64,000 bases of DNA from Euleptes europaea (Eukaryota; Chordata; Lepidosauria; Squamata; Sphaerodactylidae). Where the stretch lies: assembly GCF_029931775.1 (NCBI RefSeq), contig NC_079320.1, positions 84,181,656 through 84,245,655 on the forward strand, in the 5' to 3' direction. A model generated the notes under the pieces. That model made no database searches. It worked only from the letters and a program-made list of their open reading frames with translations, and had not been told where the DNA came from. Numbering within the stretch: position 1 is the stretch's first letter; each line of letters opens with the position of its first letter. Positions 11,701-24,500 of this stretch are shown in pieces. The translations under genes and the position numbers were made by a program.

Positions 11701-14700
11701 AATGATTATGAACACCTAGGGGAGAAAAAAGCAGTTGATCTGACCAAACGTCTTGTCCTGCGATCACACATTGTGATGTGTGCAATCAAGGCTGCAGTCA
11801 AGCTGAAGTTAGTTATGACTAAGCCCCACTGTGAGCAAGTTAGCTTACTACATTGAATTCAGCTGTATTGGGGCTCAAACCTTTAGTCATTTGGTAACAG
11901 CACATTTCCAGCTGCTATCTACTTAGCCATGTTGAGGCAGGTCAAGTTGCAAACAGTAAAACGTTTGTCACCCCAACCTAAGTAAACCTGTCACCTAGGG
12001 TTGCCAGCTGTGGGCTGGGAAATTTCTGGAGATATTGGGGGTGGAGCCTGGGGAGGGGTGGGACCTCAGAAGAATATAATACCACAGAGTCCATCCTCCA
12101 AAGTAGCTATTTTCTCCAAGGGAACTGATCTTGGTCGTTTGGAGACCAGGTGTAATAGCCGGAGATCTCCAGGTGCCATGTGGAATTTGGCCTCTATATC
12201 CTGTTTATTGGCCCTCCAAGACAACTGGTTGGCCACTGCGTGAAATGGGATGCTGGACAAGATGGGCCACTGGTTTGATCCAGCAGGGCTCTTCTTATGT
12301 TTGCTCACCTCCTGGGCAGCTTGATGGCTGGGAGACAGCCCAACCCCTCCAGAGCTGTGGGACTCTCCTTATTGTGGTACCCCAAGTACTTGCTTAGGAG
12401 CTTGGGCAGAGAAAAGGCCCTGTTTCTCTGTGGGCCTGATGACTGACCACGAGAACAGACTACATGGAAGTTAGATGGCAAATATGGCTAATTTCTGAAC
12501 CTACAAGTAAACAGTGAATGATACTCTATTGAACCACAGATACACACTGGCGTTTTCTAGCTCAGCCACTATAATTGCAGTGATGAGTAACTGTATAGAT
12601 CAACAATAGTTTGGACTCCGTCTCATACACTGTATCCCTTCCTCTGAGGGGCTCACGACAGTATACATGATTCTTCCTTCCTCATTTTATCCTCACAACA
12701 AGCTTGTAAGGTAGGTTAGACTGAAAGAGAATGACTGGCCCAAGATCATCCAGTGAGCTTCATAGCAGAATGAGGATTGGAACCCAGGTCTCCCTGATCC
12801 CAGTCCAACACTGTCACTAGTATGCTACACTGATGTAGGAACATACCTGTCATTTCTGAATGCACCATTTTCTATTGACCCATTGAGCATTGCTTGGACT
12901 GTACCACATGCTGCTCCTGCAAACTAAAACAAGTGCTGTTCTTAGCTTTGAATAAAACAATGGGTATTGGAAGAGTTAAAAACTGGCATTTGTTTCTGTG
13001 TAATAGTTTTCTAGAGCTGTCAACCCAGCAGTGTTCAACAGTCTCTCCCCTCGTTGGTAGCTGCAAAATCTGCTTTCACAAAAGAACAGCTAAAACACCT
13101 TCCAGTTACTATTAATTTCTTTAGCATATTTAAGGCTTCTTTGCATTAATACTTTGTAGCATAGGGTTGCCAACCTCCAGGTGGTAGCTGGAGATCTCCT
13201 GCTAGTACAACTGATCTCCAAGTGACAGAGATCAGTTCACCTGGAGAAAATGGCCGCTTTGGTATATGGCATTATACCCCATTGAAGTCCTTCCCCTCCC
13301 CAAACCGGTCCTCCTCAGGTTCCACCCCCAAAATCTCCAGGTAATTCCCAGGCTGAAGCTGGCAACCCAATTGAAGCAAGATATAGCTTTTGATCCTCTC
13401 AACCACTAATGGCATGAATCTACCCTTGCAAAAGCAAATCTGGCCGACCTCACTCAGAATGAGCAATCAAGCGATAAGATTTTTTAAAAATTAGCCATTT
13501 AACTTTATTCATTAGCGTATTATGAAAGCATACTATATTTTAATTTTATTGAGCAGCATGTTATGGAACATACCATCTTGGATGTCATTTTCCAGTATAT
13601 TGAACTGGGGTTGTTCTCACACTCGTTCCATTTTGGGCAAGAGTTGTAGTCAATTCCTAAAATAAATGCATTTTGAACAAAAAATATAAAATGGATATCT
13701 TGTGCCCTAAGAGAAAGGAGGTGGTAGGGTTGCCAGCCCAAGGTTGGGAAATACCTGGAGATTTTGGGGGGTGGAGCCTGAGGACACTGGGGTTTGGGGA
13801 GGGGAGTGTTGGATGATGAGGGCTCTCATTATGCCCAAATCCTTGTTAAATTAGCAGAGTGCACAAAGGCTATTGTGCACAGAAGAAGCCCATCCAAAAC
13901 TCTGTGGCCATTAACGCATAGCCGCTTTCTCCCTCTTTTCTCCCTGGAATGCAGGGAATTGGCGAGGTCCCCATGCACGTGCGTTGCACAAGCACATGTT
14001 GACCCCTCCCCCTTTTGCTACATTCCTGGGAGAACTCCTTCCTCTGTTATCACAACTTAAATGGCAGCCACGTAACAGAGGAAGGAGCTCACCCGTGCAT
14101 GCCGGGAGACTTCTGCCGGGAGACTTCCGGGCCCTGGCAGCACAGCAACGGCTCCTTTCCCTGCCGGGTAGAAGGCACTGCCCAGCCCCGGTGGGGAGAG
14201 CAACAGCGGCGGCGGCACCTTCTCTCCCCCCCCCCCCAGTCTTGTACCATCTACATTGGCCTCCAATTTGCTTCCAGGCTCAATTCAAGGTGCTGGTATT
14301 GACCTTTAAAACCCTTTGTGGCCTGCGACCAACATATGTTAAGAAGTGCCTTATCCATATGAATCTACCCGTTCACTTCAGTAATCTTTGGAGGCCCTGC
14401 TTTGGTTGCGCCCCCGCCCCAATCTGAAGCTAGATAGGTTGTGTAATGCCCAGATATAAGGGCTGGTATAGAACACTAGGTATTCATACGCACACACATG
14501 GAAGCTTTGGGAACGTTGGCATCCACAACTATAAGAGGCCAACAGATTACATTGCTTGCCTGGTACGGCCTTTCGCCAGTAGAGAGCTCTGAATTACCTC
14601 AAACCTCAGGAATGTGTTTTCTACTTCCTAGATCACAAGACCTAGCACTTGCTTGGAGATGCCTTCGGGCAATATCTATAGGCTATGCGAATTAATGTGA

Positions 14701-15518
14701 AGTAGGCACCTAATGTGTATTGGTGCTTCTGTGTATCAATCTGCTTGTCAGCAGCTATGGGCCTGCCCCATCCGAATGCCTAAATGATACTGAGCTTCCT
14801 TTGTTCTCTGGTGAATAACCCTGCATCTTATCTGTGGGTTATTTCACCCCAGGTCTGTGTTTAGCTAAATAAAGAACTGTTGCTTTTAACTTCCTCCTTG
14901 TTGTCTATCATTGGACTATATAAGACAACCAGGAACTTCAGTTGCAGCCTGAGAAAGGGCCTTCTTGGTTATGGCCCCAAAACTTTGGAACTCCCTCCTC
15001 AGGGAGATTCATCTGTCTCCCTTTATCAGTATCTTTCGCTAGCAGGTGAAGATTTTTTTGTTTCATCTAGCATATCTCCAATAACAGTTACTGGCCCTCT
15101 GTCTAGTGTTGTTTGATTATGTGTTTTAATTTAATTATTTTATAATTTTCACTGTATGTTTAACTGCTTAAATGCTTTAATTTTTTTTATGTTCACTTCC
15201 TTGCGGACACTGATTTGGCAGAAAGGAAGCATTAAAATGTTTTAAATAAATAAATAATATATTAAATATGATGCATTCACCTCTTTGTATCAAGTGAACA
15301 ATGTACTGCTTGTATTCTGCATCTGGATTTACTAACTGAATAGCTAGAATGTAACTATATATCTACAAGGAACTGTGATTACAAGAAGACTTTTGATGGC
15401 CCCTTGGTTTGCTTTACTGGTATGATGAATGGCTGAAGTATCATTTAAAAGTTTTAAAAAGTAACTTCTGATTAACCTGGGTTACAACCTTAAATTAGAC
15501 AAAGATATTAATAAAGGG

Positions 15519-15592
<74 letters not shown>

Positions 15593-18500
15593 GCTAAAAG
15601 CAGGTGTATGTGCTTCTCTTCTCCCCCACCCCACCCCCAGCATGGAATCCGCCCAACACCAGGGGACAGCCTTAATGATTCTGGGGCCCTGTCCAAAAGT
15701 CCAGGATGGGGCCCCATGATGGCTGCCCCCTCCCCGCCAGGACCGAACAAGAGGTGGCCCTCATCTTGTGAAAGGTTGGCGGGAGCCACTGCTGTTGACA
15801 GAAGCCAGTTGCCCTATGCCCAGATGGGGCAGCTGTAAGTGGCAGCAGGAGCCCACTCTTCTTCTTGGGTGTGGGGCTTCCTGGGTGGGGGGCTGTGGGA
15901 AATTGCCTCCCCAAGTGTGGGGCCCAGGGAAGCCACCCCTCTTGCTCATTGGCTAAGCCTGCCCTGATAGCACCTTTGTGGGGTAGGTTGTGATGTCTAG
16001 CCCAAGATCATTTGATGAATGGCCTGGCTGTTGGGGAATCCAGTCTTCTTGATCTTGGGTCCAGCCTTTTAATCACAACATTAGCTGTCATTTTAAAAGT
16101 TTTTCTTCCAAGCCATGCAAAGTTTACTTCTTTGTTTAACATTATTTTCTACTTTCTCCTATAATGTGGGAGTAAACTGCTTTGCATTTTAGTTAGTATT
16201 ATACAGAAGTTGTAGTAAAATGGATAGTAGAGTTAACTAGAAACTGATTATGGGATGGAGGAAAACTGCACCCCCGGGACTGTTTTCTTTTCTTGTGTTC
16301 AGTTCTTTGTTAGTCTGATTTGTAGTTGCAATAAAGGAAGCTGTGTGACATTCTGCAATTCATGTAAGTACATATATTTACTTCGTTATCACAGTGAGAT
16401 CACAAAAGAAGTAATATAGTTTTACAGCCTGACTTGGATCACCCAGGCTAGCCTGATCTCATCTGATCTTGGAAGCTAAGCAGGGTTAGCCCCAGTTAGT
16501 TTTTGGATGGGAGACTACCAAGGAAGTCCAGGGTTGGTACACAGTGTTAACTAATGGCAAACCACTTCTGAATGTCTCTTGCCTTAAAAACCCTATGGGG
16601 TCACCATAAGTGGGTTGTGACATGACCAAACCCCCAAGTTTTATAGCTAATCCTATGCATATTTATTCAGAAATAAATCCCAAAAAGTTCATGGGACTCC
16701 TGCAAACTAGGTATGAGAGTGAAGCTTGGAATTCTCATAACAATATGATAAAGGGGGGGGGGAACAGATCATTGAAACTACTGGTTGCTTGGAGTAATAT
16801 CTAAGGTTGTTTCTGAGCTGAGACTTCTTGGTTCTGTCCATTTAAATTCTTTCTACTTCATACCTTTGGGAATGGAATGAAATTCCTGGCCTACTATCTG
16901 ACCAGTACAAAAACAAAAAACAAAACTTGAATCTTTTTCTTGTAAAGGTAATTAGCTCTTCTTACCTGGATCACTGGAGCTTCCACACCACGACATTCCA
17001 TCTGCTATGTAGCCCAGCAAGGTGTCCTCCAGTGTAAATAAATCATTAGTTTTTGTGTAACGATGTACAAGGTTATTGGTCTTGCTCCAAAACAGTGACT
17101 GTAAGGGGGGAAATCAATATTGAATTTATGGCATCATTCAAACTGTAACGACAAAGCACAAGGGCCATGGTAACATTTGACTGTGTTACCATATAAATAC
17201 ACAAATACAGAATTTACAGGGTTAAGTGTGTTAGTGGAGCCAGTGGTACAGGGGTTAGGAGTGGTGGACTCTAATCTGGAGAACCCCGTTTGATTCCTCA
17301 CTCCTCCACATGAACCTTGGACCAGTCACAGTTCTTTCCGAACTCTCTCCACCCCATCTACTTCACGAGGTGTCTGTTGTGGGGAGAGGAAGGGAAGGCA
17401 ATTGTAAACTGGTTTGAGACTCCTTAAGGGTAGAGAAAATCGGGGTATAAAAACCAGCTCTTCTTCGTTCAAGGTATTTTGTCGCCCAAGCAAGATAATG
17501 CAATCTGATGACTCTGATACTAAACCACATATTTATTACGGGTTGCTTCCTTTCCAAGGCTTTAATTTCAGGTCACTTCCCTCAGCTGCCAAACACTGGT
17601 CCTCACACTCCAAACCAGCACAGAATTTTTTTCAGCTTCTAACCAGGCGTGTAGCTCCCTATCATGTGCAAGCCAAGTCACAACCAAGCCCCTTCCAAGT
17701 TCGATACCACTGTCAGCCAGTTGAAAAGGGATTTTTCTATTCACCTTTCCTTTCTTTCAACTCCTTTCCTTAGGTGTATATTTTCTATAAGTATATTATT
17801 TCTAAGTGAGATGTGTAGTGGTTAAGGTGTTGGACTAGGATCTGGGAAACCCAGATTCAAATCCCCAGTGGCACCATGGAAGCTTGCTGGGTGACCTTGG
17901 GCCAGTCACACACTCCTTGGCAAGTATTGGGATCGGCAACTTCCAAGGAATACCAGGGGCATGACGAGGAGGCAGGCAATGACAAACCACCTCCGAAAAA
18001 ATACGGGATCATCATAAGTCAACTTTTGACTTGATGGAAAAAATAAATAAATAAATTCTAAAGTCTTCTAAAGTCTATTATTTCCACCAGTTACTAATTC
18101 CCACAACCCCAAACCCCATTTCTCCTAGAGATAGATCACGATGGGTAGCTTCAGAGTGAGCTGCGACTCACGAAAGCTCGTACCCGACCAGAGATTTTGT
18201 TAGTCTTTAAGGTGCCCCTGGTCTCTTGCTCTTCCCATTTCTCCTAATCTCTCATTTCCATTTCTCCCAACTGTGTTCAGTTTTTAGTTCATTTTCAAAT
18301 GCTCACAGCATTCAACTGCGCAGGTGTTTCAGTCTTAGGACCTAAGAAACTCAGATGTATGCCAGCAGAAGCAGCAAGATGATGAAGCAACACGGAGAAG
18401 ATTCCTGTGTGGTTGTGATTTCAGTTGCCAACTTCTAGGCAGGGCCTGGAGTTCTCCCAGCATTACAACTGATCTCCAGACTACAGAGATCAAGTCCCCT

Positions 18501-21500
18501 GGAGGAAATGGATAGAAGTCCATCCCTGCTGAGTCCCCTCCACATACTCCATCCTCCCCAGGCACCACTCCTAAATCTCCAGGAGCTGGCCAAACCAGAG
18601 TTGGCAACTCTAACTTGACTCGTTCCTCATTACAGTTAGGATTGCCAGCTCCAGTTTGGGAAATACCTGGAGATTTGGGGGGTGACGCCTAAGGAGGGTT
18701 GGGTTTGAGACTTCAAAGCCATAGAGTCCAATTGCCAAAGCAGCCATTTCTCCAGGGGAACTAATTTATGTCACCTGGAATTCAATTGTAATAGCAGGAG
18801 ATCTCCAGCCACCACCTGGAGGCTGGCAACCCTGATTACAGTATTCCTCTGGGTGTTCAACTTGTGTTTCTTGTCTTGAGAGCTTGTGCTCTGGTGCCTG
18901 GCCATGAGACTGGTCAGCTCATAATTCCAGCTCCTCCTCTTCCAGCCAGCTTTCTTCCCAGGCACTGAACAAAAAGACTTTAATTCCCCCCCCCCCCGCC
19001 AAAAAAACCCACACCAGAGAGGGTGCTTTTGTCCTGGCACTGCTGCTTGGGATGGAAAGTAGCTGGCTGCTGCTGGTGGGGTGCTTCACATCTGCATTCA
19101 AGCTAGCCAGCCAGCTTTCCTCCCAGGTGCTGGACAGAAGGGCTTTACTCCCCTCCCTTCAAGCCAGCCAGTGTGTTTTTGTCCTGGGAGCTGCTGCTGC
19201 TGCTGGGGATGGAAAGTAGCCAGCTGGCTGTGGGGGCTTCAGGGGGGCCTCACACTCCCATTTAAATAATAGAATCATAGAGTTGGAAGGGGCCATACAG
19301 GCCACCTAGTCCAACCCCCTGCTCAATGCAGGATCAGCCTAGAGCATCCCTGACAAGTGCTTGTCCAGCCTCTGCTTAAAGACTGCCAGTGAGGGGGGAG
19401 CTCACCACTTCCCTAGGTAGCTGATTCCACTGTCAAACAACTCTTACTGTAAAAAAAAAATGTTTCCTAATATCCAGCTTGAGTACCCAGCTTGCTGGGG
19501 GTAAAGCGAAGATGACTGGGGAAGGCACTGGCAAACCACCCCGTAAACATAGTCTGCCTAGAAAACGTCAGGATGTGATGTCACCCCATGGGTCAGGAAT
19601 GGCCCGGTGCTTGCACAGGGGACCTTTACCTTTACCGTTTAATATCCAGCCAGTACCTTTCCACCCTCAATTTAAACCCATTATTGGGAGTCCTATCCTC
19701 TGCTGCCAACAGGAAAAGCTCCCTGCCCTCCTCTAAGTGACACCCCTTCAAATACTCAAAGATAGCAATTATATCCCCCCTCAACCTCCTCTTCTCCAGA
19801 CTAAACATTCCCAACTCCATCAGCCTTTCCTCATTGGGCTTGGCCTCCAGGCCCCTGATCATCCTCGTCACTCTCCTCTGCACCCGCTTGATTCTGTCCA
19901 CATCCTTTTTGAAGTGAGGCCTCCAGAACTGCACACAATACTCCAGATGTGGCCTGACCAATGCAGTGTACAGCGGAACTATGTCAACTTGCGATTTGGA
20001 TGTTATGCCTCTATTGATGCACCCCAAGATTGCATTAGCTTTTTTTGTCGCTGCATCACACTGGCTGCTCATACTTAACTGACGGTCCACCCAAATCCCA
20101 AGATCTTGTTCACACACACTGCTGCCCAGAAGTGTATCCCCTATCCGTGCATGTCCCTCACCCAGATGTAGAACTCGGCACTTACCCTTGTTGAACTGCA
20201 TCCTGTTTACATCACCCACTTTTCCAGTGTGTTCAGATCTAATTGAATTCTCCACACCCTCATCCAGATAATTTATAAAATATTGAAAAGTACAGGGCCC
20301 AGAACCGAACCTCACTGGACACCTCTCTCCATTCAGATGAAATGCCATTGACAACTACTCTTTGAGTGCGGTTCTGCGACCAGATCTCTATCCACCTAAG
20401 TATTCTAGGGTCTTCCCACTCAGGCTAGCAATGCTGTGGACAAGAGCCAGCCAGCATGTTTTGGCAGGCTTTTTCCCCCTTCTCCCATTCAGGCTGGCTG
20501 TCTTTTTCTAGTGCCTGGCTGTAGAGTGCCCACAACCAGATCAAGTCTCCCCCTGCCCCAGGCCAAATGGGTGGGAATGTCCAAGGACTGGGTAGCTTAC
20601 ATTCAGAAGTGAAGATCCATATGCTATTTGCTGCCACAACCGCTGAAATGATTTTCCCCCATCTGCAGAGCCAATCAGAACTCTCCTGGCCAACCTGAAG
20701 CCTGGCTAGACACAAGCAGCTCCTGGCCCCACCCACTTCCTGAAAATGCTCAGTGGGTGCCAGAAAAAGTGTCTGCAGGTGCCCTGGGGCCCATGGGCTA
20801 AGTGTTGGGGACCCCCTTCTATGGGAACTCAAAACTCCTTTATGGAGAAACCAAAGTAAATATGGAAGTCCAGTAGCAATCCTTGCTTAGAGAGCAAATA
20901 GGCTCATAAAATAGCATTACCTTGTTACATGGGATGGAATGACTCGCCAAGTCCATCAAAGGTTGATAATCTTCCTCTCTCATGCTGCATGGATGCTTGT
21001 ACATAAACGATATTTGCAACAGTTCCCATATTTCATGGCAGTCCTTGCCACTACAGGAAGATACAAACATAGGGAGAATGGCTGGTGTTCTACCTAGTCA
21101 TTCTTAAATCAAAACTCTGTTAAATAAAAATTGGGTACCATGAAAACATTTGTTATGCTTAGGCACAATATACATTTGGGAACCTGTTTTCCCACTGTTC
21201 ACAAAGTGTGAGAGGTGGTGTATTGCTGTCCAAGAATACTACTTTGATTTAGCATACTTTTATCCTACTTTTTCATTCCATGGCGGGGAGTCAGATCATT
21301 AGTGGTGAGCAAAACCAGCACTTATTTGACATTTGAAGCTGTGAGATTAAGATGTACTTCTTGCCCAGTACAAGGGGTTGTGTTTTCTACCAGAAACGAA
21401 GATAAGAAGAGGGTCTGCTTGCACTTTGTACCACCTGCACCTAAAACATTCCAAGAACATGGTGAAATCTTGTTTTGGTTTATGCCTGATTAAAATCAGC

Positions 21501-24500
21501 TGCCAGGCGGGGGTGTGGGTGGTCAACCATGTCATACAATTAAAGGGCATAAAAAGTGGGAGAGCGGTCCTTGGCACTGATATTCAGCACCACAACTGCC
21601 ATTCAGAGAGCTCTCTGTCCTTGGCTAGAAAAAGAAGAGTTCTAGAAGACCCAACAAGTTCTGAAATTTTTATGGCATTCTATCGCAGCCTTTTGTAAAT
21701 TGGCTCAGTAAACTAGGCTTCAGAGCAGCCCCGAACCCGGCCTCGGTCGGGGAGGGGCAGGATACAAATAATTAAATACATAAATAACTGTGCACTGTTC
21801 AGCTGTTTTGATAGAAATTCCTTTTTCACCTTGCAATCCAGGTAACACCAGCCATCTTGAGCTTTGTGTTTCCTGATTTTTCATTTCCTGGATTGTGTGG
21901 AAACAAACTACTGATACTCCCCATGAGAGAGACAGTGGGCATTAACGCATGGCCGTTTTGTCCCTCGGTTATCCCACCAATGTAGCGATTCACCGCAGGC
22001 AACATGCATGGTTGCAACATGCAAGCGGGATCAACCCACATCCTTCTGAAACATCCACGGGTTTTCCCATCCCTGCATTGTCACGATTTAAACTGGGGAT
22101 TCACTCCAGTCTCAAGGGGTTGACACCCCTTCCTTCCCACCATCCCCCATTCTCTCCCCTCCCACTCCTTCTTCTATTTCCCTCTCGAGAAGAAAAGAGT
22201 TGAGCTTGGTCTCCGATTACTGTGGCGCTGGAAGGGAAAGTGTAGCCGAAGGCCAGGAGTGATCTGGGCTCCGTGGGCAGCCAGCAAGCAGCCCCTGCCT
22301 GGCTCTCTCACTTCAGGGATGACAACTGCTTGCATGTAGCGATGCTCCTTGCTGCAAAGCATCCGATGGAAGTAACTTAATTACCCCCCACAATGGAAAC
22401 GCGTCCTCTTCCAGCCACCCCTTTCTGGGGCTTGGGAGAAGACTGTCAACGTGTTCGTTCCACCAGGCAGGCTAAGGAAGCAGGAGCGGCTGGCTCGGAG
22501 ATGTTGGAGAAGCGGGGAACTTTCTTCTCCCCCCCCTTCCAACTTTTGCCTCCCTCCCCCTCCTCTGAGCAATGCGCCCAAAGAAAGTGGCTGTGGCTTG
22601 CCTGGTTGTGCCTCTAATAAGTGCAAAGAGATTTGTTTTTTAAACCAAACCGCAACCACCATAGGAGGGTGAGAATCCCAGTCCTCTGTTTCCCTGGCTT
22701 TGCAAACTGCAGAGGAGAGAAAAATATGTTTATGGAGCAGGGTTGGACCTTCTTTTCCTTTCTGGCTGACTCTTCTTGCTCTGCTTTCCTCTAATGCAGT
22801 GGTTCCCAACTTTTTTTTGGCCATGCCCCACCTAAGCATCTCTAAAATCCTGACCCCCCCCCACTGTGACATATAATTCTTATTATTCAAAAAGTGAACT
22901 CCTGTTCACCACTACTCTCTATTAGTGGGCTTTCCTCATCTCCATTGTCAACAGCTGACCGCCGTGTACATTCTGATTTTAATTTTAAAAATGAGTATGT
23001 CACAATATATATTTATATACTGTATATGAGGCCCCTAGAACCATAAGAAATGCAAAAAAAATTCACTGTTAATAACTCATTCTTGAATTGCTCCCCTCAA
23101 AAATCAAATTGTGCCCCACATTGGGAACCACCGCTCTAATGCTTTCGATACATTGGAGAGCAGCAGCCAGTCTAGAGTTGACAATACCGATCTTGATGAA
23201 CCAATGGTCTGATTCAATATAAGGCAGCTTCATGTGTCTAAGTATTCTAAATATGTGGATTTACAAGAAGATATCAAAAGATTTGCTGGCAAAACAGGAC
23301 TGGCAAAACCAACTAACTATGATCTCATAACAACATCAACACAAATGCCTTATTTTCAGTTCTTCATTTGCACAACCACTCATGGAACACTTGGTTCCTG
23401 TTATTACAGGGGGCTACAACTGTCACTTCCCTGACCTGGATGGCCCAAGCGAGCCCGATCTCGTCAGATCTCAGAAGCTAAGCAGGGTCAGCCCTGGTTA
23501 GTATTTGGATGGGAGGCCGCCAAGGAATACCAGTGTCAAGAGCCATGTCAAGCGCCATGCTTATTTCTGTTCAATTGTATTCATTGTTTGCTGTTCATGT
23601 GTATCTAGGCTTTGTTTCTCTGGATGTTCAAGCCGCCAGGAGTCTGGCTGTCCAGGCAGGCTCTTGACATGAGTTAGGCCCATCTCTGTTCCAGTATTTT
23701 GTTTGGGTTTTGTTTCATTGAATTGATGCTGTCCCCGCTCCTTTCCTCCCCCCCCCCCTGCTCTGACCTTGAGTCTCTAGCAGGCAGCTTCAATATTCTG
23801 GCTTGATCATCCCTACTTCCTACCAGGCGCTGTTATCTTCGCTTGGTGTTGCACCTGGGATGACTCTATGCTTAAAACTATGCTTTGTAGTTTGGTTCGC
23901 CATTAGCAGCTTTGAAACTGTGGATTGCTCATGTTGTACCTGCGGCTCCTGAATAAATGTTTACCTGCTCTAGACCTGCCTGTCTGAGCGAGTGGCTTTT
24001 TGGGATTGCCGGGGTTGGCTGAAGAACCTCACAACCAGGGTTGCTGTGCAAAGGAAGGCACTGGCAAACCACCTCTGTTAGTCTCTTGCCATGAAAACCC
24101 CATAAGGAGTCGCAATAAGTCGGCTGTGACTTGAAGGCACTTTACACACACAACTGTCACTGAGGTAAACAGAAGAGCAGTGCCATACATTGTAAGCTTT
24201 TTCAGGCTTCCCCCAGCCTTAAACTTCTCGGGGGTGGGACATACAGCTTTTTATAGTCTAATAGGGCAAGAAGAAGAAGTTGATTTTTATACCCCACTTT
24301 TCTCTATCTTTAAGGAGTCTCAAACTGGCTTACAATTGCTTTCCCTTCCTCTCCCCACAACAGACACCTTGTGAGATAGGTGAGGCTGAGAGTCCAGAGA
24401 GAACTGTGACTGGCCCAAGGTCACCCAGCTGGCTTCATGTGGAAGAGTGGGGAAACCAACCGATTCTCCAGACTAGAGTCTGCCACTTTTAACCACTACA

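Noticed and set aside
13984-14427. 147-codon frame at 13984-14427 as a gene
   Set aside because: Its second half is the end of an L2-like LINE ORF and its first half is unrelated GC-rich sequence.
15521-15592. CRISPR-like array
   Set aside because: It is a plain ATCT microsatellite without spacers, in a vertebrate genome.
16429-16636. 5S rRNA gene
   Set aside because: Only the head is 5S-like; the tail and the target duplication mark a SINE.
22381-22890. 169-codon minus-strand frame in CD38 intron 1
   Set aside because: Compositionally biased, runs into a hAT element, no domain and no splice context.
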